The notes beneath the pieces were generated by a model that searched no databases, was not told the DNA's origin, and saw only the letters and a list, made by a program, of their open reading frames with translations. From NCBI RefSeq assembly GCF_004402595.1, contig NZ_SOFY01000069.1, positions 1 through 37,146 of the forward strand: a stretch of 37,146 nucleotides of DNA, written 5' to 3'. Made by a program: the position numbers and the translations under genes. This DNA is from Cryobacterium shii (GTDB lineage Bacteria > Actinomycetota > Actinomycetes > Actinomycetales > Microbacteriaceae). How positions within the stretch are numbered: position 1 is the stretch's first letter; the number at the start of each line of letters is the position of its first letter. Below, piece by piece: positions 17,419 to 26,835 of this stretch.

Positions 17419-17481
17419 CGCCGAGCCGTGAGTTGCGACCCTCCGCAGACGAAAAAGAGGGGCCAAACTCACGGCTCGGCG
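17419..17481. repeat. REP-like palindromic repeat, copy 2
   Basis: 63 bases, same arms (17419-17434 and 17466-17481) and nearly the same centre as copy 1, in the same orientation, 69 bases away. The spacing sequence between them is unrelated and GC-rich. The remaining 17482-17528 is a G-rich run without a gene. Confidence 0.85.
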
Positions 17482-17528
17482 GATGGGGTGGGGGTGGGGT
17501 CCTGGATGGGGACCGGGTGGGGGTCTCG

Positions 17529-17951
17529 CTAGTCGAACCAGAGGGCGAGCTCGCGGGCGGCGGACTCGGGCGAGTCGGAGCCGTGCACGAGGTTCTGCTG
17601 CACGCGGGTGCCCCAGTCACGGCCGAAGTCGCCGCGGATGGTGCCGGGGGCCGCCGTCGTGGGGTCGGTCGTGCCGGCCAGGGACCGGAAGCCCTCGATC
17701 ACGCGTTCGCCGGCGATCCGCAGCACGAGGATGGGCCCGCTCTCCATGAATTCGACCAGGGAGTCGAAGAACGGCTTGCCCTGGTGCTCGGCGTAGTGCT
17801 CGGCCAGCAGGGACCGGTCCGCCTGCACCAGCTTCGCGTCGACGAGGGAATAGCCCTTCTGCTCGATCCGGCGCAGGATCTCGCCGGAGAGATTGCGGGC
17901 CACGCCGTCGGGCTTGACCAATACGAGGGTTTCTTGGACCTGGGTGCTCAT
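17529..17951 (-). CDS. ndk: Nucleoside diphosphate kinase
   Basis: 140 residues from ATG at 17951, the family start (ETLVLVKPDGVARN); AAAGAGAA lies upstream. The catalytic histidine is H123 in NLVHGSDSPESA. It transfers phosphate from ATP to nucleoside diphosphates and keeps NTP and dNTP pools balanced. The start overlaps the stop of the DUF4233 gene as ATGA. It is the last gene of the ileS-folC operon and converges on the palindromic repeats. Confidence 0.97.
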   Translation of the reverse strand: MSTQVQETLVLVKPDGVARNLSGEILRRIEQKGYSLVDAKLVQADRSLLAEHYAEHQGKPFFDSLVEFMESGPILVLRIAGERVIEGFRSLAGTTDPTTAAPGTIRGDFGRDWGTRVQQNLVHGSDSPESAARELALWFD

Positions 17952-18355
17952 GAGTTCTCTTTCTGGTTGTCTATTCTCGAACCGGCGATCATGCAGTACG
18001 CCCACATGGCGGTGAACATGGCGCCGACAAAAAACATGGCGGGGTTGAGGAAGCCACAGAGCAGCACGATGGCCTGGAGGATCCAGCCGATCACGTACGA
18101 CCACGGGTAGCGCAGCAGAGCGATCACGGCGACCATGGCCAGCGACAAAAGCGCTCCGCCGCCGAGGGCGAGCAGCGGCGGCAGCGCGCCGAGCCCGAAG
18201 ATCACGAGCGCGCCGAGCATCACCACGATCGTCTCGAAGCCGAGCACGATCGAGGCCAGGGAGCGCTTGATCGACCGCGGGACGGCGGGGCGAACGGATG
18301 CGCCGGGATCCGGCGTCTCGTCGGGTTCGGGCGCGAGGGTCACTTGGTCATCCAT
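17948..18355 (-). CDS. DUF4233 integral membrane protein
   Basis: 135 residues from ATG at 18355 ([13 protein letters not shown]), overlapping the folC end by 16 bases. A Pro/acidic N-terminus of ~30 residues is followed by about four membrane helices: IVLGFETIVVMLGALVIFG, PLLALGGGALLSLAMVAVIALL, YVIGWILQAIVLLCGF and FFVGAMFTAMWAYCMIAG. This matches the DUF4233 family, which in actinobacteria almost always lies between folC and ndk and has no known function. Confidence 0.88.
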   Translation of the reverse strand: MDDQVTLAPEPDETPDPGASVRPAVPRSIKRSLASIVLGFETIVVMLGALVIFGLGALPPLLALGGGALLSLAMVAVIALLRYPWSYVIGWILQAIVLLCGFLNPAMFFVGAMFTAMWAYCMIAGSRIDNQKENS

Positions 18356-19716
18356 TCGCGGGAATCGGCCAGGGTGATGGCCTCGCCGACGAGCGTGATC
18401 GAACCGGTCACGATCACGGCCCGTTTGGGCGATTCCAGGGCCCAGTCGCGGGCGGAGTCGAGCGCGGCGGCCAGGTCGTCGAAGCGGATGGTGCTCACCT
18501 CGCCGGCGGTCTCGGCCACCAGGTCGGCGAGGTCGTCGACGCCGATCGCCCGTTCGGAGTGCGACTGGGTCACGTGGAACCGGCTCACCGACGGCAGCAG
18601 CGCGGTGACGATGCCGTCGGCGTCCTTGTCGGCGAGGATGCCCACCACCGCCACGATCTCGTCGAAGTCGAAGTAGTCGCCCAGGGCCGCGCTGAGGGCG
18701 GTGGCGCCGTGGGGGTTGTGCGCGGCATCCACCAGCACGGTCGGTTCGACGCCCACCAGCTGGAGGCGTCCGGGCGAGGTGGCCGAGGCCAGCCCTTCCT
18801 CGACCAGGGCGTACGAGAGCGCCGTGGCGCCGGCGCCGAGGAAGGATTCGACCGCGGCGATCGCGACGGCCGCGTTCTGGGCCTGGTGGGTGCCGTACAT
18901 CGGCAGGAAGAGGTCGGAGTAGGTGCCGGCCAGGCCGCGCACGGAGATGAGCTGCCCGCCCACGGCGACCTGGCTGCTCAGCAGCGCGAAGTCCTCGCCC
19001 TCGCTGGCCAGGGTGGACTCGGTCAGTTCGGCGGCGCGCTCGAGTTCGGCCTGGGCCTCCTCGACCTGCCGGGCCGAGACCACGGAGGCGGAGGGCTTGA
19101 TGATGCCCGCCTTGGTGCGCGCGATCTCGGCGATGGTGGCGCCGAGCCGCAGGGTGTGGTCGAGGGCGATCGGCGTGAAGACGGCGACCTGGCCGTCGGC
19201 CACGTTCGTGGAGTCCCACTCGCCGCCCATGCCGACCTCGATCACCGCGACGTCGACGGGAGCGTCGGCGAAGCAGGCGAAGGCGAGCACGGTGAGCGCC
19301 TCGAAGAAGGTGAGCGCACCCTCCCCGGCGGCGACGAGCTCGGCGTCCACCATCTGCAGGAACGGCGAGATGTCGGCCCAGTTCGCGGCGAGGGCCTCAT
19401 CGGTGATCGATTCCCCGTCGATCACGATGCGCTCGTTCAGCCGCACCAGGTGCGGGCTGATCAGCAGACCGGTGCGCAGGCCGTAGGCGCGCACGATGCT
19501 CTCCGCGATGCGGCTCGTGCTGGTCTTCCCGTTGGTGCCGGTGACGTGGATGATCGGGTACACGGTCTGCGGGTCCCCCAGCAGCTCCAGCGCCCGCCGG
19601 GTCGGCGCCAGGCGGGGCCGGGGCGCGCCCTCGCCGACCCGCTCGAGGAGCGCGGCGAGGACGGCGTCGCCGGCCTCGCGGTCGGGATCTGCCGCGGACG
19701 GCCGGGGCTTAGACAT
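18340..19716 (-). CDS. folC: Folylpolyglutamate synthase / dihydrofolate synthase
   Basis: 458 residues from ATG at 19716, which overlaps the ileS stop by 8 bases. The Mur-ligase-type P-loop is [13 protein letters not shown] (57-69). Further family motifs are [47 protein letters not shown] and DAAHNPHGA. The enzyme adds glutamate to dihydropteroate and to folates in an ATP-dependent step. The order ileS-folC-DUF4233-ndk with overlapping ends is conserved in actinobacteria, so translation coupling is likely. Confidence 0.96.
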   Translation of the reverse strand: MSKPRPSAADPDREAGDAVLAALLERVGEGAPRPRLAPTRRALELLGDPQTVYPIIHVTGTNGKTSTSRIAESIVRAYGLRTGLLISPHLVRLNERIVIDGESITDEALAANWADISPFLQMVDAELVAAGEGALTFFEALTVLAFACFADAPVDVAVIEVGMGGEWDSTNVADGQVAVFTPIALDHTLRLGATIAEIARTKAGIIKPSASVVSARQVEEAQAELERAAELTESTLASEGEDFALLSSQVAVGGQLISVRGLAGTYSDLFLPMYGTHQAQNAAVAIAAVESFLGAGATALSYALVEEGLASATSPGRLQLVGVEPTVLVDAAHNPHGATALSAALGDYFDFDEIVAVVGILADKDADGIVTALLPSVSRFHVTQSHSERAIGVDDLADLVAETAGEVSTIRFDDLAAALDSARDWALESPKRAVIVTGSITLVGEAITLADSREWMTK

Positions 19717-22700
19717 GAACGAGTCCGTTCTCTCGTGCGACGGCGACCAGGACGGTGCCGCGGTTGGCGTACTGACCGGCGGTGTAGAGCACGTAGTGCT
19801 CGACCGGGAACCCGACCAGGCCCGCCAGCCATTCGGACGGCAGCCCGTTGGCCAGGCTGTCGGCGGGGACCTCGGTCGACACGTGGGTGGCGAACCGGGT
19901 GGCCAGGGTCTCCGCGGCGAGGTCCACCCCGGGGGCCAGGGCGAACGTGGCGGCATCCACGTCCGAGTAGAAGACCAGGTCCAGACGGATGCGGTCGCTC
20001 ACCTCGAAGCCGGCGGACTTGCGGGTGTCCTGCACGGCGCGGATCAGGTCCCGGGCGAAGCCCTCCGCCTCGAGCACGGGCGTGGTCCTGGTCTCGAGCA
20101 GCACGAAACCGCCGCCGGCCAGCAGGGCCAGGGCGGGGGCATCCGTTGCGGTCTCGGACGCGTCGGCCTCGGCGCCCGAACCGGTCTGCAGCACGAGTTC
20201 GTACTCGCCCTCGGCGAGGGCGATGCCCCCGGCGGTGACGACGCCGTCGGTTTCGCTCCAGTCGCCGGATCGGGCGGCCTTGATCACCTGCTGCACCTGC
20301 TTGCCGAGGCGCGGTCCGGCCGCCCGGGCGTTCACGGTGAGTCGGGAGGTGATGCCGTAGGCGCTCGCGCTGTCGCCTTGGAGTTCGACCAGGCGCACGC
20401 TCTTCACGTTGAGTTCGTCGCGCAGGATGCCCTCGAAGGGCGCGAGTGCCGCCGTGTTGGAGGTGACCACGGTCAGGGTCGCCAGCGGGAGCCGCACGCG
20501 CAGACCGGCCTGCTTGCGCAGGGAGAGCACGGTGGAGCTGATGGTGCGCACCTGGTCCATCGCGGTGACGAGGTCGGCGTCGGCGGGGAACAGGTCGGCG
20601 TCCGGCCAGTCGGTGAGGTGCACGCTGCGGCCGCCGGTGAGGCCCTGCCAGATGCGCTCGGTGACGAGCGGGAGCATCGGGGCGGCGACCCGGGTGACGG
20701 TCTCGAGCACGGTGTACAACGTGTCGAACGCCTCGGTGGAGCCGCCGGCCGCGGCGCCGGCCCAGAACCGGTCGCGCGAGCGGCGCACGTACCAGTTGGT
20801 GAGCACGTCGGCGAAGTCGCGCAGCCGGGCGGCCGCGAGGCTGCTGTCCAGGTTCTCCAGGTCGTTCGTGACGTCCACGATCAGGTCGCGGGTCTTGGCC
20901 AGCAGGTACCGGTCCAGCACGTCGGTGGAGTCGGCGCGCCAGGTGGCGTCGTAGCCGTTCTCACCGGACGCGTTCGCGTAGAGCGAGAAGAAGTACCAGG
21001 TGCTCCAGAGCGGGAGCATCACCTGGCGGGCGCCCTCGCGGATGCCCTCCTCGGTGACGATCAGGTTGCCGCCGCGCAGCACGGAGGAGCTCATCAGGAA
21101 CCAGCGCATGGCATCCGAGCCGTCGCGGTCGAACACCTCGTTCACGTCGGGGTAGTTGCGCAGCGACTTGGACATCTTCTGCCCATCGTTGCCGAGCACG
21201 ATGCCGTGGCTGACGACGTTCTTGAAGGCCGGCCGGTCGAACAGGGCGGTCGAGAGCGTGTGCAGCATGTAGAACCAGCCGCGGGTCTGCCCGATGTACT
21301 CGACGATGAAGTCGGCCGGGTTGTGGCTGTCGAACCAGTCGGCGTTCTCGAACGGGTAGTGCACCTGGGCGAACGGCATCGAGCCGGAGTCGAACCAGAC
21401 GTCGAGCACATCCGTGATGCGGCGCATGGTGGACTGCCCGGTCGGGTCGTCGGGATTCGGGCGGGTGAGCTCGTCGATGTAGGGCCGGTGCAGGTCGGTG
21501 GGGCGCACGCCGAAGTCGGCCTCGAGCTCGTCCAGCGAGCCGTAGACGTCGATGCGCGGGTAGTCGGGGTTGTCGCTCTTCCAGACCGGGATGGGCGAAC
21601 CCCAGTACCGGTTGCGGCTGATCGACCAGTCGCGGGCGTTGCCGATCCACTTGCCGAACTGGCCGTCCTTGACGTTCTCCGGCACCCAGGTGATGTCCTG
21701 GTTGAGGTCGACCATCCGGTCGCGGAAGTCAGTGACGCGCACGAACCAGCTCGACACGGCCCTGTAGATCAGCGGGTTGCGGCAGCGCCAGCAGTGCGGG
21801 TACGAGTGCTCGTAGCTGGCCTGGCGGAGCAGGCGGCCCTCGGCGCGGATCAGCTGGGTGAGCGGCTTGTTCGCGTCGGACCAGAGCTGGCCGGCCACCT
21901 CGGGCACGTCGGCGAGGAACTTGCCGCCCGCGTCGAGGGAGATGATCACCGGGATGCCGGCGGCCTCGCAGAGCTTCTGGTCCTCTTCGCCGTAGGCGGG
22001 GGCCTGGTGCACGATCCCGGTGCCGTCCGCGGTGGTGACGTAGTCCCCGACGATGATCGTCCAGGCATTCTGCGTGCCCCAGACCTCGGTGTCCGCGTAG
22101 TAGTCGAAGAGGCGGTCGTAGGAGACGCCCTCGAGGTCCGCGCCCGGCACCGTGCGGGCGATCGCCGCCAGCGCGTCGACGGCGGAGTCGTAGCCGAGGT
22201 CCTTGGCGTAGTTGCCGACGAGGTCGATCGCGAGCAGGTATTCGGCGCCGAGCACCTCGACCCGGGCGGAGGACACCGGGGCGACGGATGCCGCGCCGCC
22301 GTCCGGCCCGGCCTCCCGCAGCACGGTCGCGTCGGGGGTGCCGTTCGGCCCGGCGGGGACGACGGCGTACGTGATCTGCGGCCCCACGGCCAGCGCCATG
22401 TTCGTGGGCAGGGTCCAGGGTGTCGTGGTCCAGGCCAGGGCGCGCACGGCGGTCAGCCCGAGGGCTTCCGCCTTCGCCCCGACCAGCGGGAACGTCACGG
22501 TGACGGTCTGGTCCTGGCGCATCTTGTAGACGTCGTCGTCCATCCGCAGCTCGTGGTTGGAGAGCGGCGTCTGGTCGCGCCAGCAGTACGGCAGCACCCG
22601 GTAGCCCTCGTAGGCGAGGCCCTTGTCGTGCAGGCGTTTGAACGCCCAGATCACGGATTCCATGAACGTGATGTCGAGGGTCTTGTAGTCGTTCTCGAAG

Positions 22701-23200
22701 TCGACCCAGCGGGCCTGGCGGGTGACGTACTCTTCCCAGACCTTGGTGTACTTGAGCACCGAGCTGCGGGCGACCGCGTTGAAGGCGCCGATGCCCATCT
22801 TCTCGATCTCGCTCTTGTCGGTGATGCCGAGTTCGCGTTCGGCCTCCAGCTCGGCCGGCAGGCCGTGCGTGTCCCAGCCGAAGCGGCGGTGCACCTGCAT
22901 GCCGCGCATGGTCTGGAACCGGGGGAACAGGTCCTTGGCGTACCCGGTCAGCAGATGCCCGTAGTGGGGCAGCCCGTTGGCGAAGGGCGGGCCGTCGTAG
23001 AAGACCCACTCCGGGGCATCCGCCCGGTTGTCGATCGACGCCTGGAAGGTGCCGTCCTCGGCCCAGAACTTGAGCACGTCGGTCTCGATCTGGGGGAAAC
23101 TCGGCGACGGCACGATGCCGGAGGGCACGCTGCCCGAGGGAACGGTGCTGCCGGGCTGCTGGTCTGCCGAACCGGGGTGCCGGCCTTTGGGGTACGTCAT
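19709..23200 (-). CDS. ileS: Isoleucyl-tRNA synthetase (eukaryote-like, type 2)
   Basis: 1163 residues from ATG at 23200, with AGGAG five bases upstream. The class I signature is HYGH (79-82), after PPFANGLP. The KMSKS loop is [13 protein letters not shown]. The editing domain and a large C-terminal anticodon-binding region make it longer than the ~940-residue type 1 enzymes. The HYGH form and length fit the type 2 IleRS, which is usually less sensitive to mupirocin; that property is inference. The first 35 residues are a Pro/Ser/Gly linker with a PSG-type repeat not seen in most relatives. It is controlled by the upstream T-box. Confidence 0.96.
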   Translation of the reverse strand: MTYPKGRHPGSADQQPGSTVPSGSVPSGIVPSPSFPQIETDVLKFWAEDGTFQASIDNRADAPEWVFYDGPPFANGLPHYGHLLTGYAKDLFPRFQTMRGMQVHRRFGWDTHGLPAELEAERELGITDKSEIEKMGIGAFNAVARSSVLKYTKVWEEYVTRQARWVDFENDYKTLDITFMESVIWAFKRLHDKGLAYEGYRVLPYCWRDQTPLSNHELRMDDDVYKMRQDQTVTVTFPLVGAKAEALGLTAVRALAWTTTPWTLPTNMALAVGPQITYAVVPAGPNGTPDATVLREAGPDGGAASVAPVSSARVEVLGAEYLLAIDLVGNYAKDLGYDSAVDALAAIARTVPGADLEGVSYDRLFDYYADTEVWGTQNAWTIIVGDYVTTADGTGIVHQAPAYGEEDQKLCEAAGIPVIISLDAGGKFLADVPEVAGQLWSDANKPLTQLIRAEGRLLRQASYEHSYPHCWRCRNPLIYRAVSSWFVRVTDFRDRMVDLNQDITWVPENVKDGQFGKWIGNARDWSISRNRYWGSPIPVWKSDNPDYPRIDVYGSLDELEADFGVRPTDLHRPYIDELTRPNPDDPTGQSTMRRITDVLDVWFDSGSMPFAQVHYPFENADWFDSHNPADFIVEYIGQTRGWFYMLHTLSTALFDRPAFKNVVSHGIVLGNDGQKMSKSLRNYPDVNEVFDRDGSDAMRWFLMSSSVLRGGNLIVTEEGIREGARQVMLPLWSTWYFFSLYANASGENGYDATWRADSTDVLDRYLLAKTRDLIVDVTNDLENLDSSLAAARLRDFADVLTNWYVRRSRDRFWAGAAAGGSTEAFDTLYTVLETVTRVAAPMLPLVTERIWQGLTGGRSVHLTDWPDADLFPADADLVTAMDQVRTISSTVLSLRKQAGLRVRLPLATLTVVTSNTAALAPFEGILRDELNVKSVRLVELQGDSASAYGITSRLTVNARAAGPRLGKQVQQVIKAARSGDWSETDGVVTAGGIALAEGEYELVLQTGSGAEADASETATDAPALALLAGGGFVLLETRTTPVLEAEGFARDLIRAVQDTRKSAGFEVSDRIRLDLVFYSDVDAATFALAPGVDLAAETLATRFATHVSTEVPADSLANGLPSEWLAGLVGFPVEHYVLYTAGQYANRGTVLVAVARENGLVHV

Positions 23201-23446
23201 GCTTCTCCTGGACGAGTCGGGCAGGTTCTGCTTGGTGCAGAGCCGCCCTGTTCCACGAGGACGCCGAACCCGAAAAGGGATCCGCCGCGGTACCACCTCG
23301 CTTGCCGCCTGGGCAGGTGGACCCGGGCAACCGCTTGTTCTGAGGCTGTGACGGGCCCGACCCGTTCGGTTCTACCAGGAAGCCGCCCGGAGGCGGTTCC
23401 GTTCTTCCGAAGACTCACCGGTGATGGCCGGATCACAGTCATGCAG
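23201..23446 (-). promoter_or_regulatory. ileS T-box riboswitch (translational type, AUC specifier)
   Basis: The minus-strand leader contains the conserved T-box sequence GGTGGTACCGCGG at 23297-23285, which binds the free 3' end of uncharged tRNA. Near the 5' end a very short stem I, CCGG-CCATCA-CCGG (23431-23418), exposes ATC at 23425-23423, an isoleucine codon. Between them ACGGG/CCCGT forms a stem. No U-tract terminator follows. Instead TCCTGG (23380-23375) is complementary to CCAGGA of the ribosome binding site (23211-23206). Short-stem-I translational ileS T-boxes are an established actinobacterial class. Uncharged tRNA-Ile is expected to free the start site. Confidence 0.88.
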
Positions 23447-23451
23447 GAACG

Positions 23452-23457
23452 ATTCTA
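23452..23457 (-). promoter_or_regulatory. -10 box before the ileS T-box
   Basis: Minus strand TAGAAT at 23457-23452; its first three bases are the TAG stop codon of the TetR gene. Transcription would begin around 23446, about 15 bases before T-box stem I. No good -35 match is present, so the assignment is tentative. Confidence 0.4.
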
Positions 23458-24084
23458 GCCTGCGGCGTGCACGGCCCGGTAGCCGGAGCAGACCGGCGCG
23501 ATGGCCGCTTGCAGATATGGGCCCAGCGGCCCGCGGGAGACGCCCGCGCGCGCCCAGACCCCGGCGGCGGCGGCCGCGGCGGCCAACACGGCCATCGCGA
23601 AACTCCGACCGACCAGCGCCGCTTCGGCACCGGCGGGCGTGCGCGCCAGGACGAAACGCTCGACCAGCGTCACCAGCGCCATGAACCGGGACAGCGCGGA
23701 TGCCTCCAGCTCCCCCGTCGTGCCCATCAGCTCGGACTGGGTGAGCGCCCAGGGCACGTGACCGGGCCCGAACCCGGCGGATATCTGCAGCAGGGCCCGC
23801 TCGACGGCGGACACCGCCTCGGCCGGTCCGGCGGCGCCGGCGCACTCGGCGAGCGCCGCCGGCAGTCCGGCCAGTCCGGCGTCCACCTCGACCCAGAGCA
23901 GGTCGCTCTTCGCGGCGAAGTAGTTGAAGAAGGTGTTGCGGCTCACTCCGGCCCGCCGCGCGATCTGCTCGATCGTGGTGCCCGCGTAGGTCTGCTCGAG
24001 GAAGAGTTCCGCCGCGGCCTCCTCGAGCATCATCCGGGACGAGCCGCGCGGGCGCCCGACTCGGCTCGGCGGGTGATTCGTCAT
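23455..24084 (-). CDS. TetR-family transcriptional regulator
   Basis: 209 residues from ATG at 24084 (MTNHPPSRVGRPRG); the frame further upstream lies in the promoter region. The N-terminal helix-turn-helix is TTIEQIARRAGVSRNTFFNYFAAKSDLLW, a standard TetR domain here quoted in part. The remainder is an Ala-rich helical ligand-binding domain with no recognised ligand class. It is divergent from the peptide/nickel ABC operon, with palindromes in the 101-base gap, so it probably represses that operon and itself. It ends on the promoter of ileS, with which it shares a strand but probably no function. Confidence 0.9.
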   Translation of the reverse strand: MTNHPPSRVGRPRGSSRMMLEEAAAELFLEQTYAGTTIEQIARRAGVSRNTFFNYFAAKSDLLWVEVDAGLAGLPAALAECAGAAGPAEAVSAVERALLQISAGFGPGHVPWALTQSELMGTTGELEASALSRFMALVTLVERFVLARTPAGAEAALVGRSFAMAVLAAAAAAAGVWARAGVSRGPLGPYLQAAIAPVCSGYRAVHAAG

Positions 24085-24126
24085 GGTGATTCCGTGTTCT
24101 ACGATGGTGGTCGGTCCGGAACATTC

Positions 24127-24141
24127 TTGGACCGAGTCCAA
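24127..24141. promoter_or_regulatory. Probable TetR operator
   Basis: Perfect palindrome TTGGAC-CGA-GTCCAA in the gap between the divergent TetR and ABC transporter genes, 45 bases before the transporter start. Size and symmetry suit a TetR-family dimer. Confidence 0.6.
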
Positions 24142-24150
24142 CAATTGCAC

Positions 24151-24162
24151 ACTCGGCCGAGT
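24151..24162. promoter_or_regulatory. Second palindrome in the same gap
   Basis: ACTCGGCCGAGT, a perfect 12-base palindrome starting ten bases after the first one. It shares the core CGAGT with the first operator, so it may be a second binding site. It lies 23 bases before the transporter start codon. Confidence 0.4.
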
Positions 24163-24185
24163 CGCGCCGCGGAAAGAGACCTGAC

Positions 24186-25835
24186 ATGATCGCCTCGGGG
24201 CACACCCACCGCGCTTCGCGCACCGTCGCCGGCCTGGTCGCCGCCGGCCTTCTCCTCACCGGCTGCGCCAGCCCTGCGGAGTCTCCCACGATTGAGGGGC
24301 CCGTCACCGGCGGCACCCTCACCTACGCCTCCGGCGACGCGGAACCCACCTGCCTGGACCCGCACGTGGGCGGCAACTACCCGCAGGCGCTGGTGAGCAC
24401 GCAGTACCTCGAGTCCCTGGTCTCCCGGGACGCCGACGGGAAAATCATCCCGTGGCTGGCGGACTCGTGGACCGAGAGCGCCGACGGCCTGGACTGGGAA
24501 TTCACGCTCGCCGACGGGGTCTCCTTCACGGATGGCACGCCTCTGGACGCGTCCGCCGTGCAGGCCAACATCGCTCACCTCCAGGACCCGAAGACGGGTT
24601 CGTCGACTGGTTACCTGGCGCTGCAGAAGGTCACCGGTACCGAGGCGGTCGCCCCGAACGTGGTGCGCCTGACCCTCGGCGAACCGGACAGCGCCCTGCT
24701 CGAGTCCCTGAGCCAGCCGTGGCTCGCGATCGAATCAAAGCAGGCGCTAGCCCGCAGCCAGGAGGAGAACTGCGCGGCTCCGGTCGGGACCGGCCCGTTC
24801 CAGGTCAAGACCTGGGTCAAGCAGGACTCGATCACCCTCGTGCGGAACGACGGCTACTCCTCTCCGCCCGCGGATGCCGCGCACAGCGGACCGGCGTACC
24901 TCGACTCCATCGTCTGGCGCTTCATCCCCGACTCCGCGTCGCGGTACGCCGCCCTGCAGTCCGGTGACGTCGACGTCATCGACAACGCGCAGCCCGACAC
25001 GATCGTGCAGACCGAGAAGGGCGACTCGATCCGTCACCTCGACGCACCGCGCCCCGGCGCCTCCAACCGGATCGAACTGAACTCCGGACGCGCCCCGTTC
25101 AACGACCCGCTCGTGCGCGAGGCGTTCATCCGCTCGGCCAATGTCGACGACGCGGTCGCGAGCCTGTTCCAGGGCACAGCCACCCGCTCCTACGCGGCCC
25201 TCTCCAGTGCGGAGTCCCTCGCGGTACCGCGCCCCGAACTGTTCGGATACGAGCCGAAGGACGCCGGCACCCTCCTCGATTCCGCGGGCTGGACGAAGCG
25301 CGACGCGGGCGGCTACCGGGTCAAGGACGGCGTGCGGCTCACGGTCACCTTCCCGGTGAGCACCAACCAGTCCATCCCCGCGGAGCAGTCCCTGTTCGAA
25401 CAGATCCAGGCCACCGCGAAGAAGACCGGCTTCGAGGTGCGCCTGGTCCCGATGGACCTCTCCAGCTGGTACACGGCCCTCGGCGAGAACAACTACGACG
25501 CCGTCAGCGCGCCGTACACCAAGGTCGGACCCGACGTGCTGCGGATCCTGTTCCACTCCGCCGGCATCGTTCCCGCGCCCAGCGGCTACTTCGCCAACCA
25601 CGCGCAGGTGAACGACCCGGCCATCGACGCGCTGCTGACCGAGGCCGGCCAGGTCACGGATGCCTCCAAGCGCAAGGCCCTCTACACGGACGCGCAGAAC
25701 CAGGTGCTCGAGGGCTACTACATCCTGCCCCTCTACGACCAGCAGAACCACTTCCTGCTCGGGGCGAAGGTCACCGGCGCCCGCGCCCTGCCGACCGTGT
25801 CGACGCCCACGTTCTACGATGCGTGGCTGAAGTAG
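24186..25835 (+). CDS. ABC transporter substrate-binding lipoprotein (peptide/nickel, SBP family 5)
   Basis: 549 residues. The N-terminus is a lipoprotein signal: basic HTHRASR, hydrophobic VAGLVAAGLL, and lipobox LLTGC with the lipidated Cys27. The mature part is an SBP_bac_5 domain: LTYASGDAEPTCLDPHVGGN, WLADSWTESADGLDWEFTL and DGVSFTDGTPLDASAV are the usual cluster C landmarks (each quoted in part). AAAGAG lies upstream of the ATG. It captures di/oligopeptides, nickel-chelates or glycosides outside the membrane and delivers them to the two permeases encoded next. The exact ligand cannot be read from sequence. Confidence 0.93.
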   Translation: MIASGHTHRASRTVAGLVAAGLLLTGCASPAESPTIEGPVTGGTLTYASGDAEPTCLDPHVGGNYPQALVSTQYLESLVSRDADGKIIPWLADSWTESADGLDWEFTLADGVSFTDGTPLDASAVQANIAHLQDPKTGSSTGYLALQKVTGTEAVAPNVVRLTLGEPDSALLESLSQPWLAIESKQALARSQEENCAAPVGTGPFQVKTWVKQDSITLVRNDGYSSPPADAAHSGPAYLDSIVWRFIPDSASRYAALQSGDVDVIDNAQPDTIVQTEKGDSIRHLDAPRPGASNRIELNSGRAPFNDPLVREAFIRSANVDDAVASLFQGTATRSYAALSSAESLAVPRPELFGYEPKDAGTLLDSAGWTKRDAGGYRVKDGVRLTVTFPVSTNQSIPAEQSLFEQIQATAKKTGFEVRLVPMDLSSWYTALGENNYDAVSAPYTKVGPDVLRILFHSAGIVPAPSGYFANHAQVNDPAIDALLTEAGQVTDASKRKALYTDAQNQVLEGYYILPLYDQQNHFLLGAKVTGARALPTVSTPTFYDAWLK

Positions 25836-25854
25836 CGGATGCCGGGAACAGCCC

Positions 25855-26835
25855 ATGCCTGACGCGGCGGCGCAGGCTCGGTCCACCCTCCGCGCCCTGC
25901 GCCGGAGCGTGCCGGGCCTGATCCTGGTGCGTCTGGTCGGGGCCGGCTTCGTGCTGTGGATGGTGGCCACGCTCACCTTCTTCGCCGTGCGGCTGATCCC
26001 CGGCGACCCGGCCGAGGCCATCCTCGGCGGTCCGGGTTCGCAGACCTCGCCGGCGGCGCTCGCCGCGGTGCGCGCCGAGTACGGCCTCGACCTGCCCGTG
26101 TTCACGCAGTACCTGGCGCAGCTCGGCCGGCTCGTCACCGGCGACCTGGGCCGCTCGTACGCGTTGAACCAGGATGTCGCCCCGCTTCTGGCCGGGCAGC
26201 TCGGCGGCACCCTGCTGCTGGCGGTGCTCGCCCTGGCCGTGGCCTGGCTCCTCGCCCTCGTGCTGGCGACCTGGTCGACCCGCGGCGGCCGGTTCGCCTG
26301 GTTCCTCGGGTCGGGGCTGGAGATCGTGTCCGCCGCGCTCCCCCATTTCTGGCTGGCGACCGCGCTGATCGTGTTGTTCAGTGTCTGGCTGGGCTGGCTG
26401 CCGCCGGTGAGCACGGCCGGGCCCGCCGGGCTGGTGCTGCCGGTGCTGACCCTCGCGGTCCCGCTGGCCGGGTTCCTCGGCCAGATCATGCGGGAGTCCC
26501 TGCTCGCCGCACTGGAGTCGCCCTTCGTGCTGTCGGCGCGGGCGCGGGGTGAGGGCGAGCGCGGCATCCGTTGGGTGCACGCGTTGCGCCACGCCGCCCT
26601 GCCGGCGATCAGCCTGTCCGGTTGGGCGTTCGGGTCCCTGATCAGCGGCGCGGTGGTGGTCGAGACGATCTTCGCCCGGCCCGGACTCGGACGCACCCTG
26701 CTGAACGCCGTGACGGTGCGTGATGTGCCGGTCGTGGTCGGCACCGTGCTGGTCGTGGCGCTCGGCTACATCCTGATGACCCTGCTCACCGACCTGGCCC
26801 AGCGCCTGGCCGATCCCCGGCTGCGCACCCGATGA
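25855..26835 (+). CDS. ABC transporter permease, DppB/OppB type
   Basis: 326 residues with six membrane segments. The first helix is followed by FFAVRLIPGDPAEAILGG, typical of DppB/NikB proteins. The cytoplasmic EAA loop is ALESPFVLSARARGEGERGI, which docks on the ATPase. It starts 19 bases after the lipoprotein stop and ends in an ATGA overlap with the next permease gene. An N-terminal arm of about 30 basic residues precedes helix 1. Confidence 0.92.
   Translation: MPDAAAQARSTLRALRRSVPGLILVRLVGAGFVLWMVATLTFFAVRLIPGDPAEAILGGPGSQTSPAALAAVRAEYGLDLPVFTQYLAQLGRLVTGDLGRSYALNQDVAPLLAGQLGGTLLLAVLALAVAWLLALVLATWSTRGGRFAWFLGSGLEIVSAALPHFWLATALIVLFSVWLGWLPPVSTAGPAGLVLPVLTLAVPLAGFLGQIMRESLLAALESPFVLSARARGEGERGIRWVHALRHAALPAISLSGWAFGSLISGAVVVETIFARPGLGRTLLNAVTVRDVPVVVGTVLVVALGYILMTLLTDLAQRLADPRLRTR

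Noticed and set aside
17265..17481. Possible CRISPR array or insertion-sequence ends
   Set aside because: There are only two complete units, each is an internal palindrome, the intervening sequence is not spacer-like, and no transposase or target duplication is visible.
19496..23458. A 1320-codon open frame on the + strand opposite ileS and folC
   Set aside because: It is an antisense shadow of high-GC coding sequence: His/Val/Asp/Gly-rich, no recognisable domain, and it fully overlaps two certain genes and the T-box.
24747..26744. A 665-codon minus-strand frame opposite the ABC lipoprotein and permease genes
   Set aside because: Low-complexity Arg/Gly/Ala shadow with no domain, and it would cross the lipoprotein-permease boundary on the wrong strand.
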